Part shown: positions 51,298-59,735 of the stretch, piece by piece
How the letters are laid out: every line of letters starts with the position of its first letter
Position numbering within the stretch: the stretch's first letter is position 1
Assembly: GCF_001277195.1 (NCBI RefSeq)
Contig: NZ_CP012268.1
Location: 3,844,001 to 3,908,000, forward strand
Length of the DNA: 64,000 bases
Direction of reading: 5' to 3'
From: Cronobacter muytjensii ATCC 51329
GTDB taxonomy: Bacteria; Pseudomonadota; Gammaproteobacteria; Enterobacterales; Enterobacteriaceae
Program-made: the position numbers and the translations under genes
Notes under the pieces: generated by a model
Told to the model about the DNA's origin: nothing
The model's input: the letters and a program-made list of their open reading frames with translations, nothing else
Database searches by the model: none

Positions 51298-53145
51298 TTA
51301 TAACGTGGAATTAAACAGCGCGCTGTCGCGCAGGAGATGTTCATTACCGCGACGACGCGTAAAGCCGATGCGGTCGAAATATTCCAGAATCTGAATTGCC
51401 AGTTTACGGCCCACGTTCAGGCTGTCGCGAAAATCGGCGGCGACGGTCGCGCCTTTTTCGCGATCGAGCGTGCGGATCAGATCGGCGAACGCCACGATGC
51501 GATCGTGACGGTAGTAGCGATCTTTCACGATCGCGGTGATAAAGCCCTGCTGGGCGGCGAGCCGCAATAGCTGGCGCATCGCCTGCTCCTCTTCACCCGC
51601 TTCGCGCGCCAGGTCGCGCACCCACCAGGGTTCATCGCCAAACAGGCCGTGGATTTTCGCCCACAGCGCCTGTTGCGCCTCGCTAAAGCCCGCCTTATGG
51701 CCCGGCAGATGGAGCCAGCCTTCACGGCTTGCTATCTGCCCGTCGCGGCGCATTCTCTCTGTCAGCGCCAGTACCAGCGGCTCCGGCTCGGAAGGGAGCG
51801 CCATACGCCGCAAGCGTTCGCGGCCAGGGCCGGGCTCTTCGCCGTGGGTGTCATGGTAGCGGGCGAGCGTCGCAAGCAGCTTCTCCTGCCAGCGTGAGGC
51901 CAGTTCGCCGCTCAGCAGATAGCCGCTCGCCTGGAGATAATCCGCGCCGCCTGCCAGCGTATCGAGCGCAGGGGCGGACAGCTGGCGCGCCCAGCCGAAT
52001 GTCGCAAGCGCCACCGCGCCGCGCGCGGCGTGAAGCCGCAACGCGTCGGCGTCGCTCTGCGCGCCCGCAAGCTGCCCCAGGAACGCGAGAAATTCTGGCT
52101 GGCGTTTGCCGCGGCGCGGCGTTTCCAGCGTGACAACCCGCGCGCCCGCCAGCGTCTGCCGCGCGCTGATATCGCGCAGCACCAGCCGATCGTTGTCGGC
52201 AAGGTACAGCGGCATGTCGAGCACCAGCTCCGCCAGATCATCTGCCAGCAGCGAGACGCGCCCGGTGACGTGGCTCGCGGCATGGTGAATATGCAGCGGC
52301 TGCCACTGCTGGAGCGGCGCGTGACGGTCGAGCGTGACAATGGCTCGCTCCACGGTCTGCGGCGGCGCGTCAGTCAGCAGCCAGTCCCCACGCCGTATAT
52401 CGGCTTTTTGCGCGTCGCCGCTGATGTTGAGCGCGATGCGCTGCCCGGCAAACGCGCGCTCCGTCGGCTGATTCTGCGCATGCAGGCCGCGTACGCGCAT
52501 CGGCGTATTCGCGCCGGTCAGATACAGCGTATCGCCGACATTCACTTCGCCGGAAAGCGCGGTGCCAGTCACCACCAGCCCCGCCCCTTTAACGGTAAAC
52601 GCGCGATCGACCGCCAGGCGAAAACGCTGTCCGCCAGGGTGCGCGCGCTCCGGTAACTGGCGCAGATGGTCGCGCAGCGCGTCCACGCCTGCGCCTGCGG
52701 TCGCCGCCGTCACAAACAGGCAGGCGTCGTGCCAGCCAGACGCCCGCAGCGTCGCTTGTACCTCTTCCCGCACCTGCCCCACGCGGGCCTCATCCACCCG
52801 GTCGGCTTTGGTCAGCGCCACGGTGAGCGTCGGCTGGCCGGTCAGTTGCAGAATAGCGAGATGCTCGCAGGTCTGCGCCATCACGCCATCGTCGCACGCC
52901 ACAACCAGCAGCGCGTGATCGATGCCGCCGACGCCCGCCAGCATATTGCCGAGAAACTTTTCATGGCCCGGCACATCGATAAAACCGATAACGCGCCCGT
53001 CCGGTTGCGGCCAGTAGGCGTAGCCGAGATCGATAGTCATGCCGCGTTTTTTCTCTTCCGGCAGACGGTCGGCGTTGATGCCGGTCAGCGCTTCAAGCAG
53101 CGTCGTTTTGCCGTGGTCCACGTGACCGGCGGTGGCGATAATCAT
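51298..53145 (-). CDS. selB: Selenocysteine-specific elongation factor SelB
   Basis: SelB is the GTPase that carries Sec-tRNA(Sec) to the ribosome and binds the SECIS hairpin. The 615-residue product has the G1 motif GHVDHGKTTLLEAL at its N-terminus, G3 DVPGHEKF, and NKxD-type TKADRV. EF-Tu-like domains follow (to about 370), with C-terminal winged-helix repeats that bind SECIS mRNA (ending NVGRKLAIQILEYFDRIGFTRRRGNEHLLRDSALFNSTL). It overlaps selA by four bases. A SECIS hairpin and Sec codon for it to serve are in fdoG, 13 kb away. Confidence 0.97.
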   Translation of the reverse strand: MIIATAGHVDHGKTTLLEALTGINADRLPEEKKRGMTIDLGYAYWPQPDGRVIGFIDVPGHEKFLGNMLAGVGGIDHALLVVACDDGVMAQTCEHLAILQLTGQPTLTVALTKADRVDEARVGQVREEVQATLRASGWHDACLFVTAATAGAGVDALRDHLRQLPERAHPGGQRFRLAVDRAFTVKGAGLVVTGTALSGEVNVGDTLYLTGANTPMRVRGLHAQNQPTERAFAGQRIALNISGDAQKADIRRGDWLLTDAPPQTVERAIVTLDRHAPLQQWQPLHIHHAASHVTGRVSLLADDLAELVLDMPLYLADNDRLVLRDISARQTLAGARVVTLETPRRGKRQPEFLAFLGQLAGAQSDADALRLHAARGAVALATFGWARQLSAPALDTLAGGADYLQASGYLLSGELASRWQEKLLATLARYHDTHGEEPGPGRERLRRMALPSEPEPLVLALTERMRRDGQIASREGWLHLPGHKAGFSEAQQALWAKIHGLFGDEPWWVRDLAREAGEEEQAMRQLLRLAAQQGFITAIVKDRYYRHDRIVAFADLIRTLDREKGATVAADFRDSLNVGRKLAIQILEYFDRIGFTRRRGNEHLLRDSALFNSTL

Positions 53146-54524
53146 TGCAACAACATCTCCATCACTCCTGCTTCATCTTCAAGACAGCGTAAATCGAGCC
53201 ATAAGCGCCCCTCGCCCACCCGGCCGATTACCGGCACGGGCAGTCGACGCCAGCGGGCCGCCAGCGCCTCAAGACGACTGCCGCGCCCGTCGCGCGGGGT
53301 GAACGTCAGCGCGGCGCTGGGTAGCCGGTCTACCGGCAGCGAGCCGCTGCCTATCTGCGACAGGCAGGGCATCACCTCAACCAGAAATTCGTCGCCATAG
53401 CGGGCGTCGAGCGCCGGTCGCAGGCGCTGCGCCTGCGCGCTGATGTCATCCGCCTGACGCGTCAGTAGCCGCAGCGTCGGCAGGCGTTGCGCGAGTTTTT
53501 CCGGGTGCAGATAAAGACGCAGCGTGGCGTCGAGCGCCGCCAGCGTCATTTTATCGGCGCGCAGAGCGCGCTTAAGCGGGTGCTTTTGCAGCGCGGCGAT
53601 CAGCGCTTTCCTGCCGACGATAATCCCCGCCTGCGGCCCGCCCGGCAGTTTATCACCGGAAAAACTCACCAGACTCGCCCCGGCGGCGAGCGCCTCCTGA
53701 GGCATCGGCTCTTTCGGCAGGCCATACAGGCTGAGATCCACCAGCGAACCGCTGCCGAGATCGACAATCACCGGAACCGTCGACGCCTGCGCCAGCTCGC
53801 CCGCCTCCACCGCTTTGGTAAAGCCTTCAATCTGATAATTGCTGGTGTGGACTTTCATCAGCAGCGCGGTCTGCTCGTTGACGGCCTCAAGATAATCTTT
53901 CAGGTGCGTGCGGTTGGTGGTGCCCACTTCCACCAGCTGGCAGCCTGCCTGGCGCATCACATCCGGAATGCGAAACGCGCCGCCGATTTCCACCAGCTCG
54001 CCGCGCGAGACGATAACCTCTTTGCCCGCGCCCAGCGCCGCCAGCATCAGCAACACCGCCGCCGCGTTGTTATTCACGATGCAGGCGTCTTCCGCGCCGG
54101 TCAGCTCGCAGAGCAGATCCGCCAGCGCGCGGTCGCGGTGACCGCGCTCGCCGCCATCAGCGTCATACTCCAGCGTCACGGGCGAGCGCATGGCGCGGGC
54201 GACCGCCTCCACCGCCTCTTCCGCCTGTAACGCGCGGCCAAGATTGGTGTGAAGCACCGTCCCGGTGAGGTTAAAGACCGGGCGCAGCGCGCTCTGCGCG
54301 GCGCGTCGCAGCCGGGCTGCGGCCTCCGTGGGCCAGCCGTCGCACCACGCCGGCAGCGCCTGATGCTCGCGAATAACCGTGCGCGCCTCGTCCTGCATCG
54401 CGCGAAGGGTGTTGACCACGCGCGTATGGCCGTAGGTATCCAGCAGCGGCTGGAATGCGGGGTCGCGCAGCAGGCGGTCGGTAGCGGGAAGCTGGCTGTA
54501 AAGCAGACGGGAATCGGTCGTCAT
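53142..54524 (-). CDS. selA: L-seryl-tRNA(Sec) selenium transferase SelA
   Basis: SelA converts Ser-tRNA(Sec) to Sec-tRNA(Sec) with selenophosphate and pyridoxal phosphate. The 460-residue product has the PLP-lysine motif SLVSFSGDKLPGGPQAG (lysine near residue 295) and the N-terminal tRNA-binding part (SALRPVFNLTGTVLHTNLGRALQAEEAVEAV). The start at MTTDSRLLYSQLP (54524) matches the E. coli N-terminus. An ATG three codons upstream (54533) is nearer to CAGG and cannot be excluded. selB follows with a four-base overlap. Confidence 0.96.
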   Translation of the reverse strand: MTTDSRLLYSQLPATDRLLRDPAFQPLLDTYGHTRVVNTLRAMQDEARTVIREHQALPAWCDGWPTEAAARLRRAAQSALRPVFNLTGTVLHTNLGRALQAEEAVEAVARAMRSPVTLEYDADGGERGHRDRALADLLCELTGAEDACIVNNNAAAVLLMLAALGAGKEVIVSRGELVEIGGAFRIPDVMRQAGCQLVEVGTTNRTHLKDYLEAVNEQTALLMKVHTSNYQIEGFTKAVEAGELAQASTVPVIVDLGSGSLVDLSLYGLPKEPMPQEALAAGASLVSFSGDKLPGGPQAGIIVGRKALIAALQKHPLKRALRADKMTLAALDATLRLYLHPEKLAQRLPTLRLLTRQADDISAQAQRLRPALDARYGDEFLVEVMPCLSQIGSGSLPVDRLPSAALTFTPRDGRGSRLEALAARWRRLPVPVIGRVGEGRLWLDLRCLEDEAGVMEMLLQ

Positions 54525-54606
54525 GGCGTGCATAAACCTGGATAAAACGTGGCGATAATTTAGCAGGAATCGTGCGGCAGTTCAGTCCCCGCTTGCAGCA
54601 AGCGCA

Positions 54607-54633
54607 ACAAAGGGCGGTTTCGCCGCCCTTTGT
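54607..54633 (-). terminator. Strong hairpin between yibF and selA
   Basis: ACAAAGGGCGG (54607-54617) and CCGCCCTTTGT (54623-54633) pair perfectly over 11 bp around TTTCG. It ends 10 bases from the yibF stop, on the downstream side of yibF in the reverse direction, and probably terminates yibF transcripts before selA. Confidence 0.75.
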
Positions 54634-54643
54634 ACGCGGCGGC

Positions 54644-55252
54644 TCAGGCGGTCGGCGGTTCGGTGCGCGCGAAGCTTTCGCGGGCAAACAGCGCCTCCAC
54701 CAGCTTCACCAGATGCGGGCGCTGCGCACACCAGCCCGGCGCCACGCGGCGGAAGTTAAGATAACCGATGGCGCAGCCGACAGCGATGGTGGCGAGCGTC
54801 AGTTCATCAGCCTTCAGCGTACCGTCGGCGACATAGCCTTCCAGCGCATCCAGGCTGCGGTTGATTTTCTCGCGCTGGCGCAACAGCTCGTTTTCCGACT
54901 GCTGCGCCGCCGGACGCGCCTGTTCGCGCACCGATACCAGCGCCGCGTCCATCACGCCATCCGCCAGCGCCTCCAGCTGACGCACTTTCAGCGCCGCGAG
55001 CGGCGCCTGAGGCAGCAGCGCCGGTGGGGCATCCAGCAGCTCGATATACTGCGCGATGATCGGCGAATCAAACCAGGTCTCGCCCTCGTCAGTCACCAGC
55101 GCCGGCACTTTCCCGAGCGGGTTGTACTGCGCCATGCCGTTTTCTTCGGCATACGGCTGCTCATTGATGAATTCAAACGTGATGCCTTTTTCGAGCAGCA
55201 TCACGGAGATTTTGCGCACAAACGGGCTGGTGTAACTACCGACAAGTTTCAT
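54644..55252 (-). CDS. yibF: Glutathione S-transferase-like protein YibF
   Basis: YibF is a glutathione S-transferase homologue of unknown substrate. The 202-residue product equals E. coli YibF in length. It has an N-terminal thioredoxin-fold domain (MKLVGSYTSPFVRKISVMLLEKGITFEFINEQPY, with the glutathione-site motif FDSPIIAQYIELL) and an all-helical C-terminal domain (residues about 90-202) with QARPAAQQSENELLRQREKINRSL. It lies upstream of selA on the same strand, and mtlA is divergent. Order yibF-selA-selB-yiaY is as in E. coli. Confidence 0.95.
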   Translation of the reverse strand: MKLVGSYTSPFVRKISVMLLEKGITFEFINEQPYAEENGMAQYNPLGKVPALVTDEGETWFDSPIIAQYIELLDAPPALLPQAPLAALKVRQLEALADGVMDAALVSVREQARPAAQQSENELLRQREKINRSLDALEGYVADGTLKADELTLATIAVGCAIGYLNFRRVAPGWCAQRPHLVKLVEALFARESFARTEPPTA

Positions 55253-55467
55253 GACCGGGTCCTTTTACGTTAACGCCAACGGAAGGGTAAGTATGGGTCA
55301 GGATACGCGAAAAAGGCGGGCAGCGGCGCGGTAAAACGCACAGGCGGAACGGCTGTACAAGCGAGGTTTTGTTGTCATCTGGCTGCTGTAACTTTCTTAC
55401 AGGCTATGCTTTGTGTCATGGATAAAAAATGAACGGCCTTTGTTCGGATTTTTCCTGGGAAATATTT

Positions 55468-55644
55468 TGTGATTTACATCACAAATGAATAACAAAACCC
55501 CCGCAACAAAATGTGATTTTATTCACATTTATCGGGTGGTTGCGGCGATATTTTGCGCATTGTCTTTTTTTTACACGCCGATTTTGTGATTTGAATCACG
55601 CAACCATACCCCGATAACCCCAGCTTCACGTGATCGAGATCACA
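55468..55644 (+). promoter_or_regulatory. Four CRP sites upstream of mtlA
   Basis: Four sites are clear: TGTGATTTACATCACA (55468-55483), TGTGATTTTATTCACA (55512-55527), TGTGATTTGAATCACG (55585-55600) and CGTGATCGAGATCACA (55629-55644). The first two match the CRP consensus perfectly; the others have one mismatch each. Their centres are 44, 73 and 44 bases apart. E. coli mtlA has an unusually CRP-rich promoter too. The 533-base gap to yibF contains no gene. The region after the last site (55645-55785) holds the promoter and leader with AAGGGG. Confidence 0.85.
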
Positions 55645-55785
55645 CTAAAAGCACCTGTCTGGACACCATCGCAATTCAGTGCCAGATTTCGCGTCATCAG
55701 AGCATGGGTCCGGCTACCTCTGCCGCCACGTTAACAATAAACCTCGGGCCGCAAGCCTGCGCGTAAACATAAGAAGGGGTGTTCT

Positions 55786-57702
55786 ATGTCATCCGATATC
55801 AAGATCAAAGTGCAAAGCTTTGGTCGTTTTCTCAGCAATATGGTAATGCCTAACATCGGCGCGTTTATCGCCTGGGGTATTATCACCGCGTTATTTATTC
55901 CTACAGGATGGTGGCCCAACGAGACGCTGGCGAAGCTGGTTGGCCCGATGATCACTTATCTGCTGCCGCTGCTGATTGGTTATACCGGCGGTAAGCTGAT
56001 CGGCGGTGAGCGCGGCGGCGTGGTGGGCGCAATTACCACTATGGGCGTTATCGTCGGCGCGGACATCCCGATGTTCCTGGGCGCGATGATCGCAGGCCCG
56101 CTGGGCGGCTTCTGCATTAAGAAGTTCGACGCCTCGGTCGACGGCAAAATCAAATCCGGCTTTGAAATGCTGGTGAACAACTTCTCCGCGGGCATCATCG
56201 GTATGATCCTCGCGATTCTGGCGTTCCTCGGCATTGGCCCGGCGGTAGAAGTGCTTTCCAAAGTGCTGGCCGCTGGCGTGAACTTCATGGTGGTTCACGA
56301 CATGCTGCCGCTGGCGTCGATTTTCGTTGAACCGGCGAAAATCCTGTTCCTGAACAACGCCATCAACCACGGCATTTTCTCGCCGCTGGGTATTCAGCAG
56401 TCGCATGAGCTTGGCAAATCTATCTTCTTCCTGATTGAAGCCAACCCGGGCCCGGGCATGGGCATCCTGCTGGCGTACATGTTCTTTGGTCGCGGCAGCG
56501 CGAAACAGTCTGCGGGCGGCGCGGCTATCATCCATTTCCTGGGCGGTATCCACGAGATTTACTTCCCGTATGTGCTGATGAACCCGCGTCTGATTATCGC
56601 CGTTATCCTGGGCGGTATGACCGGCGTGTTCTGCCTGACCATCCTGAACGGCGGCCTGGTTTCTCCGGCCTCTCCGGGTTCTATCCTCGCGGTGCTGGCG
56701 ATGACGCCAAAAGGCGCGTATTTCGCAAACCTGGTGGCGATTTTCGCCGCGATGGCGGTCTCCTTCGTGGTGGCGGCTATCCTGCTGAAAACCAGCAAAG
56801 TGAAAGAAGAAGACGATATCGATGCGGCTACTCGTCGTATGCAGGATATGAAAGCGCAGTCTAAAGGCGCTGGCGCACCGGCTGCTGATCTGAGCAACGA
56901 CCTGAGCCACGTGCGTAAAATCATCGTCGCCTGCGACGCCGGTATGGGTTCAAGCGCGATGGGCGCGGGCGTGCTGCGTAAGAAAGTGCAGGATGCGGGC
57001 TTAAGCCAGATTTCTGTCACCAACAGCGCCATCAACAGCCTGCCGGGCGATGTGGATCTGGTGATCACCCACCGCGACCTCACCGAGCGCGCGATGCGTC
57101 AGGCGCCGCATGCGCAGCATATTTCGCTGACCAACTTCCTGGACAGCGGCCTGTATGCGGGCCTGACCGAGCGTCTGGTCGCCGCGCAGCGCCACACCCA
57201 GAACGAAGAGAAAGTGCGCACCAGCCTGCAGGACAGCTTCGATACGAGCGACAGCCACCTGTTTAAGCTCGGTGCGGAAAACATCTTCCTCGGCCGTCAG
57301 GCGAGCAATAAAGAAGACGCGATTCGCTTTGCCGGTGAGCAACTGGTAAAAGGCGGCTACGTGCAGCCGGAGTATGTGGAGGCGATGCTGGAACGTGAAA
57401 AACTCACCCCGACGTATCTCGGCGAGTCCATCGCAGTTCCGCACGGGACCGTTGAAGCGAAAGACCGTGTACTGAAAACCGGCGTCGTGTTCTGTCAGTA
57501 TCCACAGGGTGTGCGTTTCGGCGAAGAAGAAGACGATATCGCCCGTCTGGTTATCGGTATCGCCGCGCGCAACAACGAACACATTCAGGTCATCACCAGC
57601 CTGACCAACGCGCTGGATGATGAAAGCGTGATTGAGCGACTGGCGCACACCGAAAGTGTGGACGAAGTGCTGGCGCTGCTGTCGGGTAAAAACGTGGCGT
57701 AA
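55786..57702 (+). CDS. mtlA: Mannitol-specific PTS enzyme IICBA MtlA
   Basis: MtlA imports and phosphorylates mannitol to mannitol 1-phosphate. The 638-residue protein contains all three domains: membrane IIC (about 1-345; LSNMVMPNIGAFIAWGIITALF and GHFLGGIHEIYFPYVL-type motifs), IIB with the phosphocysteine in VACDAGMGSSAMGAG (near residue 384), and IIA with the phosphohistidine in GESIAVPHGTVEAK (near residue 555). Length and layout match E. coli MtlA (637). mtlD follows after a 186-base gap containing hairpins. Expression is expected from the CRP-rich promoter and repression by MtlR. Confidence 0.98.
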   Translation: MSSDIKIKVQSFGRFLSNMVMPNIGAFIAWGIITALFIPTGWWPNETLAKLVGPMITYLLPLLIGYTGGKLIGGERGGVVGAITTMGVIVGADIPMFLGAMIAGPLGGFCIKKFDASVDGKIKSGFEMLVNNFSAGIIGMILAILAFLGIGPAVEVLSKVLAAGVNFMVVHDMLPLASIFVEPAKILFLNNAINHGIFSPLGIQQSHELGKSIFFLIEANPGPGMGILLAYMFFGRGSAKQSAGGAAIIHFLGGIHEIYFPYVLMNPRLIIAVILGGMTGVFCLTILNGGLVSPASPGSILAVLAMTPKGAYFANLVAIFAAMAVSFVVAAILLKTSKVKEEDDIDAATRRMQDMKAQSKGAGAPAADLSNDLSHVRKIIVACDAGMGSSAMGAGVLRKKVQDAGLSQISVTNSAINSLPGDVDLVITHRDLTERAMRQAPHAQHISLTNFLDSGLYAGLTERLVAAQRHTQNEEKVRTSLQDSFDTSDSHLFKLGAENIFLGRQASNKEDAIRFAGEQLVKGGYVQPEYVEAMLEREKLTPTYLGESIAVPHGTVEAKDRVLKTGVVFCQYPQGVRFGEEEDDIARLVIGIAARNNEHIQVITSLTNALDDESVIERLAHTESVDEVLALLSGKNVA

Positions 57703-57707
57703 CGCCG

Positions 57708-57733
57708 GAAGAGAGGGCACAGTCCCTCTCTTC
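57708..57733 (+). terminator. Hairpin directly after mtlA
   Basis: GAAGAGAGGG (57708-57717) pairs perfectly with CCCTCTCTTC (57724-57733) around CACAGT. No T-run follows, and mtlD continues in the same direction. It therefore probably attenuates or protects the 3' end of mtlA mRNA rather than terminating fully. Confidence 0.6.
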
Positions 57734-57781
57734 GCTATTGAGACGTTATTGAGATGTTTGTGCTCCACCAGGGCAACCTTA

Positions 57782-57849
57782 CCTCTCCCGCACAGGGAGA
57801 GGGCAAGGGAAAGGGAGGTCGCACGCAGCACCCTTTCCCCCGCCCTCTC
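57782..57849 (+). repeat. Overlapping hairpins in the mtlA-mtlD gap
   Basis: CCTCTCCC (57782-57789) can pair with GGGAGAGG (57795-57802). Alternatively, GAGGGC (57799-57804) with GGGAAAGGG (57807-57815) can pair with CCCTTTCCC (57831-57839) and GCCCTC (57842-57847). The two foldings exclude each other. The purine/pyrimidine style is that of GC-rich intergenic repeats in enterobacteria. Whether it is a repeat or a regulatory switch is open. Confidence 0.5.
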
Positions 57850-57888
57850 GGGTGATACAGTTTCCGCTTTAAGTAAGAAGGTATTCCC

Positions 57889-59037
57889 ATGAAAGCATTA
57901 CATTTTGGCGCAGGTAATATTGGTCGTGGCTTTATTGGCAAACTGCTCGCGGACGCGGGCATCGGCCTGACGTTCGCCGACGTTAACCAGACGGTGCTGG
58001 ATGCGCTGAACGCGCGCCACAGCTACCAGGTGCGCGTGGTGGGCGAACAGGAGCAGATTGATACCGTCTCCGGCGTCGATGCGGTCAACAGCACCAGCGA
58101 CGACGTGGTAACGCTCATCGCGCAGGTCGACCTCGTGACCACCGCTGTTGGTCCGGTCGTGCTGGAGCGTATCGCTCCGGCGATTGCCAAAGGGCTGGCG
58201 CTGCGTAAATCCCAGGGCAACGCGCGCTCGCTTAATATTATCGCCTGCGAAAACATGGTGCGCGGCACCAGCCAGCTGAAAACGCACGTTTTTAACGCGC
58301 TGGCGCAAGACGACAAAGCGTGGGTGGAAAGCCACATCGGCTTCGTGGATTCCGCTGTTGACCGTATCGTGCCGCCGTCGGAATCCGCCGCGAACGATCC
58401 GCTTGAAGTGACCGTTGAAACGTTCAGCGAATGGATTGTCGATAAAACCCAGTTTAAGGGCGAGCTGCCGGCCATCGCCGGTATGGAACTCACCGACAAC
58501 CTGATGGCTTTTGTTGAGCGCAAGCTCTTCACCCTGAACACCGGGCATGCTATAACCGCCTACCTCGGAAAACTGGCCGGTCATCAGACCATTCGCGACG
58601 CCATTCTGGATGAGAAAATTCGTCTGGTGGTACGTGGCGCGATGGAAGAGAGCGGCGCGGTACTTATTAAACGCTACGGCTTTGACGACGCGAAGCATGC
58701 CGCTTACATCGAGAAAATCCTTGGCCGCTTTGAAAACCCGTACCTGAAAGATGACGTGGAGCGTGTGGGCCGTCAGCCGCTGCGCAAACTGAGCGCGGGC
58801 GATCGCCTGATTAAGCCGCTGCTGGGCACCCTGGAATATGGCCTGCCGCATCAGAATCTGGTGCTGGGCATCGCCGCTGCCATGCACTTCCGCAGCGCAG
58901 ACGATCCGCAGGCGCAGGAGCTCGCGCAGCTTATCGCCGATAAAGGCCCGCAGGCCGCGCTGGCGCAGGTGTCTGGTCTGGACGCGAACAGCGACGTCGT
59001 CGCCGAGGCGGTAAACGCGTATAACGCAAAAGCGTAA
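57889..59037 (+). CDS. mtlD: Mannitol-1-phosphate 5-dehydrogenase MtlD
   Basis: MtlD oxidises mannitol 1-phosphate to fructose 6-phosphate with NAD+, feeding glycolysis. The 382-residue product has the N-terminal NAD-binding motif FGAGNIGRGFIG and the family patterns ENMVRGTSQLKTHV and VERKLFTLNTGHAITAYLGKLAG. The catalytic-site lysine occurs in this region. The length equals E. coli MtlD. Start AAGAAGG lies upstream. mtlR begins 39 bases after the stop, with a doubled TAATAA. Confidence 0.97.
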   Translation: MKALHFGAGNIGRGFIGKLLADAGIGLTFADVNQTVLDALNARHSYQVRVVGEQEQIDTVSGVDAVNSTSDDVVTLIAQVDLVTTAVGPVVLERIAPAIAKGLALRKSQGNARSLNIIACENMVRGTSQLKTHVFNALAQDDKAWVESHIGFVDSAVDRIVPPSESAANDPLEVTVETFSEWIVDKTQFKGELPAIAGMELTDNLMAFVERKLFTLNTGHAITAYLGKLAGHQTIRDAILDEKIRLVVRGAMEESGAVLIKRYGFDDAKHAAYIEKILGRFENPYLKDDVERVGRQPLRKLSAGDRLIKPLLGTLEYGLPHQNLVLGIAAAMHFRSADDPQAQELAQLIADKGPQAALAQVSGLDANSDVVAEAVNAYNAKA

Positions 59038-59076
59038 TAACTAACGGGCGCGGCTGAGTCTGCGCCCGCTGATGAC

Positions 59077-59625
59077 TTGTCAGATATGCAGGCAATGATG
59101 GAAGAAACCCAGGCCTTTGAAAACCGTGTGCTTGAGCGTCTGAATGCTGGCAAAACCGTAAGAAGCCTGTTGATCGCCGCCGTTGAACTCCTCACCGAGG
59201 CGGTCAACATTCTGGTATTGCAGGTGTTTCGCAAAGACGACTATGCGGTCAAATATGCCGTTGAGCCGCTGCTCGACGGCAGCGGCCCGCTGGGCGATCT
59301 CTCCGTGCGCCTGAAGCTGATTTATGGGCTTGGCGTAATCAGCCGCGCCGAGTATGAAGATTGCGAACTGCTGATGGCGCTGCGTGAAGAGCTGAATCAC
59401 GACGGCAACGACTACGCCTTTACCGATGATGAAATCCTCGGCCCGTTTGGCGAGCTGCATTGCGTCGTCGCGCTGCCTCCTGCGCCGCCCGCGCTGGAAA
59501 GCAGCGATCCGCAATTGCTCCAGATGCAAAAACAGCGTTACCAGCAGGTGGTGCGCTCCACCATGGTACTTTCCCTGACCGAGCTACTGTCGAGGATCAG
59601 CTTAAAAAAAGCCTTCCAGAAGTAG
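59077..59625 (+). CDS. mtlR: Mannitol operon repressor MtlR (TTG start, shortened N-terminus)
   Basis: MtlR represses the mannitol operon. The 182-residue reading matches E. coli MtlR from LSDMQATMEQTQAFENRVLERLNAGKTVRS to the end (STMVLSLTELLSRISLKKAFQK). The frame upstream runs to the second TAA after mtlD with no ATG or GTG, so the roughly 14 residues that begin E. coli MtlR cannot be made from a normal start. I take the TTG at 59077; ATGs at 59086 and 59095 are alternatives and none has a good ribosome binding site. Translation may depend on read-over from mtlD. Family identity is secure; the start is not. Confidence 0.9.
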   Translation: MSDMQAMMEETQAFENRVLERLNAGKTVRSLLIAAVELLTEAVNILVLQVFRKDDYAVKYAVEPLLDGSGPLGDLSVRLKLIYGLGVISRAEYEDCELLMALREELNHDGNDYAFTDDEILGPFGELHCVVALPPAPPALESSDPQLLQMQKQRYQQVVRSTMVLSLTELLSRISLKKAFQK

Positions 59626-59735
59626 CCGCGAGGGCCGCGTAGCGCTTCTGACTTCCCCACCGGCCAGCCCGTCCGTAACAGCCGCTATCCGCTCTGTGCT
59701 ACACTCCGACGCAGTTAATCTTGCGGAAAAGAGTC

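Noticed and set aside
51152..51394. An 80-residue forward open frame in the AT-rich patch beside selB
   Set aside because: It starts in low-complexity Lys/Ile-rich sequence, runs into the 3' end of selB on the other strand, and has no ribosome binding site.
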